This document shows, piece by piece, positions 55,165 to 63,862 of a stretch of DNA of 64,000 nucleotides. The translations under genes and the position numbers were made by a program. Where the stretch lies: NCBI RefSeq assembly GCF_002029235.1, contig NZ_MZGV01000018.1:19428-83427 (forward strand), in the 5' to 3' direction. The notes below the pieces were generated by a model. The model did no database searches, was not told the origin of the DNA, and was given only the letters and a program-made list of their open reading frames with translations. Numbering within the stretch: the first letter of the stretch is position 1; each line of letters starts with the position of its first letter. The DNA comes from Clostridium oryzae. GTDB taxonomy: Bacteria; Bacillota; Clostridia; Clostridiales; Clostridiaceae.

Positions 55165-56957
55165 AAATAAAGTTTTTTTCTCAGATTAAATTAATGCATA
55201 AATTTCTTTTGTCCTACTTTTTACTTATAATAATTCCACTATTGCTTTTATCAATGTTGACGTATCAAAAGGTATCTACTCTGATTGAAAGCTATATAAC
55301 TTATTCATCAAAGCAAGCCTTTGATCAAACTAATTTATTTTTATCATATAAATTATATAGATTTTTAAATGTCTGTAACGTAGTCGGTATTGATGATAAT
55401 TTAATTTCAATATTAGCTAAGAATCCATATGAATATGACATACACGATCAAATTAAAGATATGACAAATTTGCGTAAATTTCTAGATTCTTTTCAGGACA
55501 CTGTAGACATATATAAGGTTAGAGTCTATCTAAATGATGTATTTACTTACTCTTCAGAAAATGTTAATATATTGGGCAATTATCAGGCAAAACATTCAAG
55601 ATGGTATGGAATACTAAAACAAAGCGGTAAAAAAAATTTATGGTGCCCCAGCTCTTACCTTGATAAAATTAGTGATACTGATCCAAATTTGCTTTCTGTA
55701 GTTACTTCAATAAGAAATCCTAATGATTACAGTCAAGATATTGGTTTTGTTAGAATTGATTTTCAAAAGGGCATGATAGATCAAATAATTAAAAATGCAA
55801 ACACCATAGACAAAGGTCTTACTTATATACAAAACTCCAGAGGTACAATAGTTACTGCCTCAAATATGAAATTATTAAAAAAGTATAAAATTACTACAAA
55901 ACTAGCAATGAGATTATCAAATAACACAAATAAATTGTCTACTGTAAATATACATGGTAATGACTGCCTTGTTGAGAGTTCTATAATAGCTAACACCGAT
56001 TGGTATATGGTAACCATCATACCAACAGACAGCATTTTTTCAAAGATAAGATCCATAAGAAATGATCTTATACTGTTACTATTAATTATAGGCACTATTG
56101 CTTTTACTCTTGCTTTTTATTTTTCAAACTCACTTACAAAGAGAATATACAAATTGATCAAAGCAATGAGAAAGGTACATGAGGGAAATTTGAATTCTTT
56201 TGTTAATAATACAAGCAGTGATGAAATTGGCGAGCTCATTGAAAATTATAACTATATGTTAAGTCAAATGGGCATTCTCATTGAGAAGCAATACAAATCA
56301 GGTAAGGCAGTAAAAAATGCCGAGCTAAAGGCTTTGCAGGCCCAGATAAATCCTCATTTCTTGTACAATACATTAGATATGATAAATTGGCTGTCTTATA
56401 AAAATATGAATAAGGAAATTAGCGAAGCCGTAAAAAATTTAGCAAAATTTTATAAGCTTAGTTTAAATAAGGGAAAAGCTATAACTAAAATAAAAGATGA
56501 ATTAACTCATGTTTCATTATATGTAGAGATACAGAATATGAGGTATTCAAACAGGATAAATCTTTCTATAGATATTGATGAAAAAATCAAAGATTATGAT
56601 ATTCCTAAAATTACATTACAGCCAATAGTGGAAAATTCAATTATTCATGGCATATTAGGTCGTGGAAATGAATGTGGTAATATCTCAATAACCAGTGAAA
56701 CTGATGACGATATTATAACAATCTTTGTAAAAGATGATGGTATTGGAATTCCCGAAGATATGCTTGACAAAATACTATCTGGTGAAATAAACAGCCAAAA
56801 AGGGAGCGGCTATGGTCTAAAAAATATTGATGATAGAATTAAACTATCCTATGGAGAACAATATGGTCTTACCTACAAGAGTGTATTATCTGAAGGTACT
56901 ACTGTAGAAATAAAAATACCAGCTGTAAAATGCGGTGATAGCCATAATATTAATTGA
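55161..56957 (+). CDS. YesM-like sensor histidine kinase (LytS/His_kinase type)
   Basis: 598 residues. Helix at about 10-32, extracellular cache-like sensor about 33-290, second helix about 293-315, HAMP linker (LTKRIYKLIKAMRKVHEGNL), His_kinase domain with H399 in QINPHFLYNTLDMINWL, and HATPase (IVENSIIHGI, KDDGIGIP, GSGYGLKNIDDRI). It starts inside the end of YesN (ATGA), so the pair is coupled. It likely senses an extracellular oligosaccharide, perhaps through the LplA-like lipoprotein. Confidence 0.94.
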   Translation: MKIKFFSQIKLMHKFLLSYFLLIIIPLLLLSMLTYQKVSTLIESYITYSSKQAFDQTNLFLSYKLYRFLNVCNVVGIDDNLISILAKNPYEYDIHDQIKDMTNLRKFLDSFQDTVDIYKVRVYLNDVFTYSSENVNILGNYQAKHSRWYGILKQSGKKNLWCPSSYLDKISDTDPNLLSVVTSIRNPNDYSQDIGFVRIDFQKGMIDQIIKNANTIDKGLTYIQNSRGTIVTASNMKLLKKYKITTKLAMRLSNNTNKLSTVNIHGNDCLVESSIIANTDWYMVTIIPTDSIFSKIRSIRNDLILLLLIIGTIAFTLAFYFSNSLTKRIYKLIKAMRKVHEGNLNSFVNNTSSDEIGELIENYNYMLSQMGILIEKQYKSGKAVKNAELKALQAQINPHFLYNTLDMINWLSYKNMNKEISEAVKNLAKFYKLSLNKGKAITKIKDELTHVSLYVEIQNMRYSNRINLSIDIDEKIKDYDIPKITLQPIVENSIIHGILGRGNECGNISITSETDDDIITIFVKDDGIGIPEDMLDKILSGEINSQKGSGYGLKNIDDRIKLSYGEQYGLTYKSVLSEGTTVEIKIPAVKCGDSHNIN

Positions 56958-56978
56958 TATTTAAAAGATACACTTCCT

Positions 56979-57057
56979 AATTTGCATCTATTTAATTTAC
57001 AGAACCCGAAGGGCGCAATGACCGATAGGTCATGCCCCCACCGTTGGTTCGCAAATT
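56979..57057. terminator. GC-richer nested stem structure between convergent kinase genes
   Basis: AATTTGC (56979-56985) and GCAAATT (57051-57057) close a nested structure containing GAACC/GGTTC, GGGC/GCCC and ATGACC-GATA-GGTCAT. It is clearly richer in G+C than its neighbours and reaches into the stop codon of the minus-strand kinase. It can terminate both converging genes, but the nesting exceeds an ordinary terminator. Possibly a small palindromic element. Confidence 0.6.
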
Positions 57058-58924
57058 ATATAGTTACCGAATATACATCCGAAAACTCTATATTTATCTT
57101 GTCAACATTGCTCTTATATAAATCTCTACTTTCCTCAGCAGCTTCATTTTCAACCTTGTCTGCTGGTAATATTATTCTAAACTCACACCCCTGCTTTTCT
57201 TCACTGAAAACACTTATTGTTCCGCCATGCATTTTGACAAAAGTTTTAACGAGATACAATCCTATTCCTGTTCCCTCACATTGTCTTGACAGTGACCTAT
57301 TAGCCTGTCCAAATCGTTCAAATATTATATTAAGCATATCTTTCGGTATACCCTCACCATCATCTTTTACACTTATAGAAACCTGTCCACTTAAATCCTT
57401 TATTGTTACAAATATATGTCCATCCGCATTTGTATATTTAAAAGCATTTGATAATAAATTAAGAATTACACGTTCAATCTTATCATGATCAAAAGCCATT
57501 ATTTTCTCTTCCACATCTGTGTCAAATACCAATTCAATATTCTTACTTTTTACATATGCTGCTACTGACTGAGTAATGTCCTCAACAACACTTACTATAT
57601 TATCATTTTTTTTATTTAATTTAATAAAGCCAGAATCGACCTTTGTAATATCCATAAGATTATTTATTAGTCTCGTCATTCTAAAACAATTTTGCTTTAT
57701 CATTTTTAAATACACCTTAAACTTGTCTATGTTATCAACATTAAAATCATTAAGATATAAATTCATCGTCTGTACAGCTACCGAAATTACATTAACCGGT
57801 GTCTTGAACTCATGCGATATATTAGTAAAAAATTCTGTAATAAGTGTATTAAATTCTCTTGACTTATTTAATAGTCTTAAATTCTCCTCTACATCATGCT
57901 TTAATAGTTCAATTTGTTTTTCTGATGTTATGTCAAGTAAAAATGTCAACACTGATGCTTCTCCATCATAAATAAAATATGAAGAGGTATTACGTACAGA
58001 AATTGAATCACCCCTACAATTTATTATGTCTTCTTCGTAAGTAACCTTTGATAGCTTATTGCTAACTATATTTGAGAATCTTTCGGATACAGCTTGTATA
58101 TTTTTTTCGTTACAATGATCATAAACTGACTTACCATTTAGTTTCATAGGATTTTGATATCCAAATAGTCTAGCCGCACTTTTATTAGCATATAATATTA
58201 GTCCGTTAGAATGTACTATTATAGCATTTTGAGCATTTTCAAACAAAATATCATAACATATTTTGTTTTTTAGCAATGATTCCTCAAAAATCAGTCTTTC
58301 TGAATTCTGCTCCTGAAGCTCATCATTTAGTACTCTAAGCTGTTTATCCTTTTTATTTTTGTTTTCATTTTCTAACTCAACATAGTAACCCAGCACCCAT
58401 GCAACAAAGATAAAAACTCCCACCAAAATTAAATCTTTCTGAAAATATACATTGATACCGTTTTTCTCAGGTGCGTATAAAAGATCAGCGCCAAGTACAC
58501 ATCCAGAAGAAAACAGTGCTGTCATGATACCATATTTTAAACCATATTGAATAACTGAGGATATTATGAGCAATAAAAATAGATATTTGTAGACATTATC
58601 GTAAGTTGTACATAGATATATAGGTGAGCATATCAACAAAGCGAAAAATGCATTTTCAATTGTCCACGAGATTTTAAACGTTAACGTTGATACATTTAAC
58701 CTAAAATTTATCAATATCCAAACAGCATATATTAAACCCATCAAAAGTAGAAGAAGTCCTATTGTATATAAATTAAACTTCCAATCGTATCTAGCTCTAA
58801 ATATCTTATAATATTCAGGTGTATCCATATATATCATAATTATCAGAAACGCTACTATTGACATTTTTAAAACTGATAACATCTTAAGCACATTGTCATC
58901 AACATTTTCACTAGTACTATTCAT
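57056..58924 (-). CDS. Membrane PAS histidine kinase, neighbour of the agr-like genes
   Basis: 622 residues. Six or so hydrophobic segments in residues 10-190 (VLKMSIVAFLIIMIY, FNLYTIGLLLLLMGLIY, and others), a short coiled coil, a PAS domain (about 215-330, LFENAQNAIIVHSNGLILYA), HisKA with H371 in NISHEFKTPVNVI, and HATPase (NLLSNAFKYTNADG, VKDDGEGIP, GTGIGLYLVKTFV). It is a hybrid-free class-I kinase; no response regulator is adjacent. It is co-oriented with agrB-agrD, 226 bases downstream, and so is a candidate receptor for the peptide, but it is not of the AgrC (HPK10) type. GGAGGAGG precedes the ATG. Confidence 0.88.
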   Translation of the reverse strand: MNSTSENVDDNVLKMLSVLKMSIVAFLIIMIYMDTPEYYKIFRARYDWKFNLYTIGLLLLLMGLIYAVWILINFRLNVSTLTFKISWTIENAFFALLICSPIYLCTTYDNVYKYLFLLLIISSVIQYGLKYGIMTALFSSGCVLGADLLYAPEKNGINVYFQKDLILVGVFIFVAWVLGYYVELENENKNKKDKQLRVLNDELQEQNSERLIFEESLLKNKICYDILFENAQNAIIVHSNGLILYANKSAARLFGYQNPMKLNGKSVYDHCNEKNIQAVSERFSNIVSNKLSKVTYEEDIINCRGDSISVRNTSSYFIYDGEASVLTFLLDITSEKQIELLKHDVEENLRLLNKSREFNTLITEFFTNISHEFKTPVNVISVAVQTMNLYLNDFNVDNIDKFKVYLKMIKQNCFRMTRLINNLMDITKVDSGFIKLNKKNDNIVSVVEDITQSVAAYVKSKNIELVFDTDVEEKIMAFDHDKIERVILNLLSNAFKYTNADGHIFVTIKDLSGQVSISVKDDGEGIPKDMLNIIFERFGQANRSLSRQCEGTGIGLYLVKTFVKMHGGTISVFSEEKQGCEFRIILPADKVENEAAEESRDLYKSNVDKINIEFSDVYSVTI

Positions 58925-59085
58925 AAATATCCTCCTCCACTATAAATGTCACGCACAATTTGTCTAAAATTATAATTTATCTTAAATAATCATTTTTACT
59001 TTATTAATTTGAAAGTATCTTATATGAAGCCCCTACTTTATGTAGTTTCACACCAAAATATAGATTAAATACCACATAAAAAGTA

Positions 59086-59115
59086 AAAATTACCAATAAT
59101 ACAATTAGTAATTTT
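59086..59115 (-). terminator. Weak terminator after agrD
   Basis: AAAATTACCAAT (59086-59097) and ATTAGTAATTTT (59104-59115), about 11 pairs with one mismatch, followed on the minus strand by TTTACTTTTT. It separates agrD from the kinase gene, but read-through is plausible. Confidence 0.55.
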
Positions 59116-59149
59116 CACTATAACTTTAATCTTGTTGTTAATTTCAAGC

Positions 59150-59284
59150 CTACTTTCTTAGACTCTTTGGTTCTTTAGGTTGATATGCTCCCCAAAGGCA
59201 TGCTGATGCTGAAACTGAAGTTGCCATAGATGAACAAACTTTTGCAGCTACCTTAACTATGGCTTTTTTCATGATTTTTTTCAT
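59150..59284 (-). CDS. agrD: AgrD-like cyclic peptide autoinducer precursor
   Basis: 44 residues, missed by length cut-offs. N-terminal amphipathic part MKKIMKKAIVKVAAKV, then a small-residue stretch, the core SACLWGA and the charged tail YQPKEPKSLRK. This is the AgrD plan: a membrane-binding leader, a cysteine beginning a five-residue thiolactone ring (probably CLWGA), and an acidic/basic tail with P-x-x-P, close to C. difficile and C. perfringens AgrD (HQPKVP tail, CLW ring start). It starts five bases after the agrB stop, the canonical order. The likely autoinducer is a ring of C-L-W-G-A with a short N-terminal exocyclic tail. Confidence 0.88.
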   Translation of the reverse strand: MKKIMKKAIVKVAAKVCSSMATSVSASACLWGAYQPKEPKSLRK

Positions 59285-59289
59285 TACTG

Positions 59290-59943
59290 TTACTTCCTTT
59301 CCATAATATATTTTAAAACAAAGTCTACTTTGTTAAAAGCTATTGTACCTGCTCTGGTAAGCGTAACAGCCTGCCAAAAACTTCCTAATGCAAAGCATTC
59401 AGCTGTTTTCACATAGTATGAATTATTATCTATGCTATATAATAAACCAGCGGTAAATATAACAATAGAGAATAATATAACAATAATAACAGATAATTTC
59501 TTAAATTTTTTTCGCATAACTAAACTGTCTATCTGCTTGTTTATGCTATCAACAGGTGCATTTTTCAAAACAGTTATTAAAGCGAAAATCATACTTAATA
59601 TACACAATATCAATACGTAGTGAATGTTTAGTACTTGGATTTTATTTATGAAAATTCCAAACATAACAGATACAAAAGTACCTATTATTATGCATCTGGA
59701 AGAAGATGACGCATGGACTCCACCAGAATATTTTCTTAGCAAAGCACCGGCTATGGAGAATAGAAGTGTTTCATATAAAACTCCTAACATTGCACCCATA
59801 GCAACTACGCATAAAATTGAAAATATAGTCTGCAATAAACTTATTGCACCATATACAATAATTTCCTCTCTATCATCATTAATATTTAAGTAATCCTTAG
59901 TTTTTTTTCCAAAACTAATAGCTATTCTTTCAGTTATTGACAT
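59290..59943 (-). CDS. agrB: AgrB-like peptide-processing membrane protease
   Basis: 217 residues, five or six membrane segments. It processes AgrD to the thiolactone. The catalytic H77 and C84 occupy the same numbers as in S. aureus AgrB (RKYSGGVHASSSSRCI, 70-85). The rest of the family motif (LLFSIAGALLRKYSGG) is intact, so it should be functional. It overlaps the end of the upstream membrane gene by 14 bases and is followed by agrD, so the three are one operon. Confidence 0.93.
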   Translation of the reverse strand: MSITERIAISFGKKTKDYLNINDDREEIIVYGAISLLQTIFSILCVVAMGAMLGVLYETLLFSIAGALLRKYSGGVHASSSSRCIIIGTFVSVMFGIFINKIQVLNIHYVLILCILSMIFALITVLKNAPVDSINKQIDSLVMRKKFKKLSVIIVILFSIVIFTAGLLYSIDNNSYYVKTAECFALGSFWQAVTLTRAGTIAFNKVDFVLKYIMERK

Positions 59944-60397
59944 TTTTCAGTTTTAAACCCTTTCTAACAAAGTAATCTACAGATTTAATAACAATAAGCA
60001 TAATAATTATAGAAGGTATCCCACAAATAGATTTTACAATTACATTAGTAAACCTGCTACTCGTATTTATGCTAAAAATATCTAACAATACTACATTTAT
60101 GAGTTCGCTAAAAGAGAGTAAGGTAAACATTGCCAATGTACCATACATAGCTTTAATAATTGGCAACCCTATAATAGCCATAGAACATATTGTAAGAATC
60201 AAGATTATAAATGTATGAACTCCATAATATATGGGTAATTTCCTGACCATGAATGTTACGAATCCCATTATAACACTTGAGGCGATGTACTTATTAGCAC
60301 TTATTTTCTGCTTAGCGACTACACAAATTCCCCAATTCACAAGCAGCATTTCTGGAATCAATCTTAAAAATATTTCAATCCAACTAAGTCTTAACAC
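59930..60397 (-). CDS. Short polytopic membrane protein heading the agr-like operon
   Basis: 155 residues, about five hydrophobic segments (MLLVNWGICVVAK, ASSVIMGFVTFMV, THTFIILILTICSMAIIG-like, FTLLSFSELINVVLL, IPSIIIMLIVIKSV). It looks like the N-terminal membrane half of an AgrC-type receptor without the kinase domain; the frame ends cleanly. GTG start at 60397 with GGAGG 12 bases ahead. It overlaps agrB. Either a truncated receptor, or an accessory membrane protein of clostridial agr loci. I cannot choose between the two. Confidence 0.6.
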   Translation of the reverse strand: MLRLSWIEIFLRLIPEMLLVNWGICVVAKQKISANKYIASSVIMGFVTFMVRKLPIYYGVHTFIILILTICSMAIIGLPIIKAMYGTLAMFTLLSFSELINVVLLDIFSINTSSRFTNVIVKSICGIPSIIIMLIVIKSVDYFVRKGLKLKNVNN

Positions 60398-60486
60398 TTT
60401 TTGGTATCACCTCCAAATATTATCATATATATTAAATTAGTCATTTATATTATATTGATTTGATATGTTACAATATTTTGGTTCAT

Positions 60487-60514
60487 ATTATAGTATATTC
60501 AATATAAATGTCAA
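60487..60514 (-). promoter_or_regulatory. Promoter of the agr-like operon
   Basis: TTGACA (60514-60509), 16-bp spacer, TATAAT (60492-60487), with both boxes matching consensus, 90 bases before the first gene. The 307-bp spacer 60398-60704 is otherwise AT-rich; no gene on either strand, and no AgrA-type direct repeats recognised. Confidence 0.82.
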
Positions 60515-60704
60515 TTTTCCTTCTTTTTTGAAAAAATATTTGTACTATTTATCTATAGCTTACTACCATCTATGTGATTAATCAGATATTATGTAGTTGT
60601 ATAGTGTTTTTTGATAAAATTGCTCTTAATAAAAAAAATGAATTGATAAGAAATCTAAATAATTTGAACTTCTTATAAATTCACTGTTTTTATATTGGAC
60701 TTTT

Positions 60705-62202
60705 TTATATTTTTATCTTAAACCTATTTACCATATCACTTAAACCATTTGAAAGCTCTGCATCATTATAATACTGGTTACCAATTTTTAAGAAATCTTT
60801 AAATTGGCTATTTACTTCATTCTCCATAAATCTTAAAAGTTCATTGCTATTTTGAGATAAATCTCCAAAAGACTTTTCTACCCTATCAATGATACTTTTT
60901 ACATTTTGTACTGCTTCCGAGGATTGATCCGCCAATTTTCTAACTTCCTCTGCTACTACAGCAAATCCTTTTCCATGTTGACCAGCTCTTGCAGCTTCTA
61001 TTGCTGTATTTAGAGAAAGCAAATTAATTGTTCAGCTACACCTTTACCCCCTTCAATTGATTTTACTATCATTACTTCTTTTTCTTCATACACTTTTTAA
61101 TATCTTCAATAGCTCTGCTGCTGCTACTAACTACATTGTTTGCTCTTTCCTTAATATCAATTGCATTACTAGCTCCCTCTGCAGCCTTTGTAAATAATAT
61201 TTCAGCATTTAAATTAACTTCTTCCACTGATGCTCAAATTTCTTCCGCCAGTGCACTATTCTCCTGAACCCCCAAATTTATAATCCTTGTAGCCTTATTT
61301 ACTTCTACAAAATCTCTACCTATATCATTTATTCAAATAGCTAGCTGCTGACTGTCCGAATCTATATTCTTAGTTTTATCGATTATACTATCTACAAGTA
61401 CCCTAACATTTTGCTGTGCTCTATTTAAAATATCTGCAGTTTGACCAAATTCATCACTTCGCTTTAGCATAAGATCTTTTGAAAAGTCATAATTTGAAAG
61501 TCTTGCTGCAAGATCTTTTATTTTTATTAGTACCTTAGTTGAATCTCTAGATATGATTACCCCTAAAATCAGAGTAATCGCTATTACTGAAAAGGCTAAT
61601 ATGGAAAATTGAACTATTGTAGTATTGATATATTCCTTCATATGAATTTTACTGTTTTGCGCTACCAAATCTAACGTATTTGTCATCGTATCTATATTTC
61701 CCCTAGCAGCATCAAAAGCTTCATTAAATTGGTGTGGATCAGATATTTTGCCAGTACTAATATCAAATTGCTTTAGCCAAAGTTCATAATTCAGTACAAA
61801 TTCATTATAACTTTCAAATACATTTTTATTGGTATCCTTATCTTTGCTTTCCCTTATTTCAGATTTAATTGCCGTCAATATATCAATAGCGTTTTTCATT
61901 CTGTCTCTTGTCTGATTAACATTTTCATTCAAATCAACAATCTCATTTTTTCTATCAACCTTACTAACCCCTTTTTGTGATAATGCTTTTAATGCTATCA
62001 AAGATTGATACATATCTCTATCTGAGTTTAATATAAGTCCATCAGCTTTGTATATTTTTTCATAGTATAAATTTGTTAATTTTCTATAGGTAGTGTTAAG
62101 CTTTAGTACTCCTTGCAGCGATACAAATAAAACTGCAGGTAATGGTACTAGAATCATCAGCATAAACACTTTATACCTGTATCCTAATATACTACTGCAT
62201 AT
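60705..62202 (-). pseudogene. Methyl-accepting chemotaxis protein, inactivated
   Basis: A transmembrane chemoreceptor broken in several places. The first part (62169-61333) has the initial helix, a 4HB sensor (about 30-180), second helix, and HAMP (RDSTKVLIKIKDLAARLSNY). A TGA ends it after QLAI; the frame resumes INDIGRDFVEVN, then a second TGA in ALAEEI-ASVEEVN, followed by at least two frameshifts: one in an A-run near 61080-61110, one at 61030 just before [20 protein letters not shown], the conserved hairpin. The rest up to 60705 is in frame. The 5' end also lacks a proper start: 11 codons of the same frame lie between the esterase stop and GTG 62169. Both TGA codons occupy Ser positions. 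Loss is beyond repair by slippage. Confidence 0.9.
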
Positions 62203-63000
62203 TTATCCAATATTAGACACCCATTTCAGTGCTTTCTCGATATACTCATCCCAGAACTTCCAATCATGAATTCCGCTACTCTCAGCATAAGTATGCTTAA
62301 CATTCTCTGCTTTTAGAAAATCTCTATACCGCCTGTTAACAACTAGCAAATCATCTTCTGTTCCGCAAGCCAAATACATCCTCGGCATACTACCATTTTG
62401 TGCTTTAATATTCTTAACTAACCATTCTGGATCTTTATCACTTCCTTTTAATTTAGATAAATCTCCAAAAATAGTCTCATAGTAACTCTTTTTAGAAAAA
62501 AACCACTCAGCTTTCTCGTCAGCCTCCAATGCCTGGTCAGTCACCAGTGCGGCTGATAAAGCTGCTATAGCTCCAAACGTGTCATTATACTTTAGCCCAT
62601 TTCGTATAGCGCCGTACCCTCCCATGGAAAGGCCTGCTATAAAAGTATCCTCTTTCTTATGTGACAGTGGAAATAATTTTCTTGTTTCTTCCACTAATTC
62701 TTTTCCTATGTATTCACCATAATGATTCCATTGCGTTTCCTGATCAACATAGAAACTGTTTTCTCCAGATGGCATAATTACAGCCACATTATACTGCTCG
62801 GCCAGCTTAACTACCCTTGTGTATAATGTCCAATCATTACAATTTCCCATAATTCCATGTAAAAGATATACCGTCTCAAGTTCTTTTGTTTTTTTAGCTT
62901 CCGTACCTGGAAATACCGGTCCATCTATAGGAATTATGGCCTTATAGATAACTGGTCTCATTAATACATTTGAATAAAAATTAACATCTAGAACTGCCAT
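62203..63000 (-). CDS. Putative esterase, alpha/beta hydrolase (esterase D / EstA family)
   Basis: 265 residues. GLSMGGYGA holds nucleophile S125; YLLHGIMGNCNDW (45-57) is the oxyanion-side loop; the triad is completed by an aspartate in GTEDDL and H in GIHDWKFWDEY. Similar proteins act as tributyrin esterases, S-formylglutathione hydrolases or feruloyl/acetyl-xylan esterases. No signal peptide. GGAGGA precedes the ATG. It abuts the dead chemoreceptor gene, whose 5' end seems deleted. Confidence 0.9.
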   Translation of the reverse strand: MAVLDVNFYSNVLMRPVIYKAIIPIDGPVFPGTEAKKTKELETVYLLHGIMGNCNDWTLYTRVVKLAEQYNVAVIMPSGENSFYVDQETQWNHYGEYIGKELVEETRKLFPLSHKKEDTFIAGLSMGGYGAIRNGLKYNDTFGAIAALSAALVTDQALEADEKAEWFFSKKSYYETIFGDLSKLKGSDKDPEWLVKNIKAQNGSMPRMYLACGTEDDLLVVNRRYRDFLKAENVKHTYAESSGIHDWKFWDEYIEKALKWVSNIG

Positions 63001-63139
63001 AGTTTCATCCTCCTTATACCTATATGTAACAGTTATAATATTATATTAATTTATAAAGAACCCATATACAATAAGTATTTACATGATACTCTTTAGAATT
63101 ACATGAATAATTTTATATGTATGATTAATATTTACTATG

Positions 63140-63232
63140 TTGTAATACTCATCCATATCTATTATAATATACTTTGTGTCAAATTTCTTATCCTATCAAA
63201 TATCCTATTTGCTGCTTTTAATTTGACACAAA
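63140..63232 (+). promoter_or_regulatory. Promoter and 13-bp inverted repeat ahead of the lipoprotein gene
   Basis: TTGTAA (63140-63145), 17 bp, TATAAT (63163-63168). Starting about where transcription would begin, TTTGTGTCAAATT (63173-63185) has a perfect reverse complement AATTTGACACAAA (63220-63232). This may be a paired operator or a leader hairpin that ends eleven bases before the GGGGGA ribosome site. Confidence 0.65.
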
Positions 63233-63254
63233 AATCATTCTAGGGGGAATCGAC

Positions 63255-63767
63255 ATGAAAAAAAGATTTGTACTTATTATAACATTATTGTTTGCAATAT
63301 CTTTACTTGTATCCTGCAAAACTGATAATGGAGAAAAAACTGTATTAAATTTCTTGAAAGCTTATTACACAGTTAACCAAAAGGATTTTGATTATTATCA
63401 GCAGATGGCAAACGATGCTAAAGCATCTGGTGACGATGAATATAATAAAAGTTATGAATCGCACACTAAAAAATTCAAGCAATATTTAAGCAACTCATCT
63501 TATAAGTTTTTTGATGAAAAAAAAGCATCTTATACAAGAATAGCAGATGCTTTTAATAACAATTACTTTGCAAAAATCAGCAGCATAAAGATTACAGGAA
63601 CAGAAAAGGATAAGAAAGCTAAAACTATAACTTATAATTATACGTACCAATTTAGTGAGGTAAATAAAGATACTAAAAAAACAAAGAAAATGAAACTTAG
63701 CGGCGCACTTACCGTTAAAAAGGAAAATAATAATTGGAAGATTATTAATTCAATTTCAGGAAACTAG
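63255..63767 (+). CDS. Small surface lipoprotein of unknown function
   Basis: 170 residues: signal with lipobox LLVSC (C21 lipidated), then a helical region (about 28-95, rich in Lys/Asn/Tyr) and a beta-rich domain ending NNNWKIINSISGN, similar in plan to NTF2-like or DUF4878-type lipoproteins (KTITYNYTYQF near 130, GALTVKKENNNWKI). The function is not known. GGGGGA ribosome site. It stands alone with its own promoter and terminator. Confidence 0.75.
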   Translation: MKKRFVLIITLLFAISLLVSCKTDNGEKTVLNFLKAYYTVNQKDFDYYQQMANDAKASGDDEYNKSYESHTKKFKQYLSNSSYKFFDEKKASYTRIADAFNNNYFAKISSIKITGTEKDKKAKTITYNYTYQFSEVNKDTKKTKKMKLSGALTVKKENNNWKIINSISGN

Positions 63768-63809
63768 TTTAATTACTATATTTGATTAAGGATTTTCACA
63801 AAGCATGTG

Positions 63810-63862
63810 AAAAGAGCTGTTCGTGTCAGCTTATTTAATTGATGCGAACAGCTCTTTTTTTA
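63810..63862 (+). terminator. Terminator of the lipoprotein gene
   Basis: AAAAGAGCTGTTCG (63810-63823) and CGAACAGCTCTTTT (63845-63858), 14-bp perfect stem, with a T-run to 63861. The last 138 bases of the window show no feature. Confidence 0.88.

Noticed and set aside
61333..61340. TGA codons of the chemoreceptor as selenocysteine
   Set aside because: Chemoreceptors do not use selenocysteine, the positions correspond to serine, and frameshifts follow.
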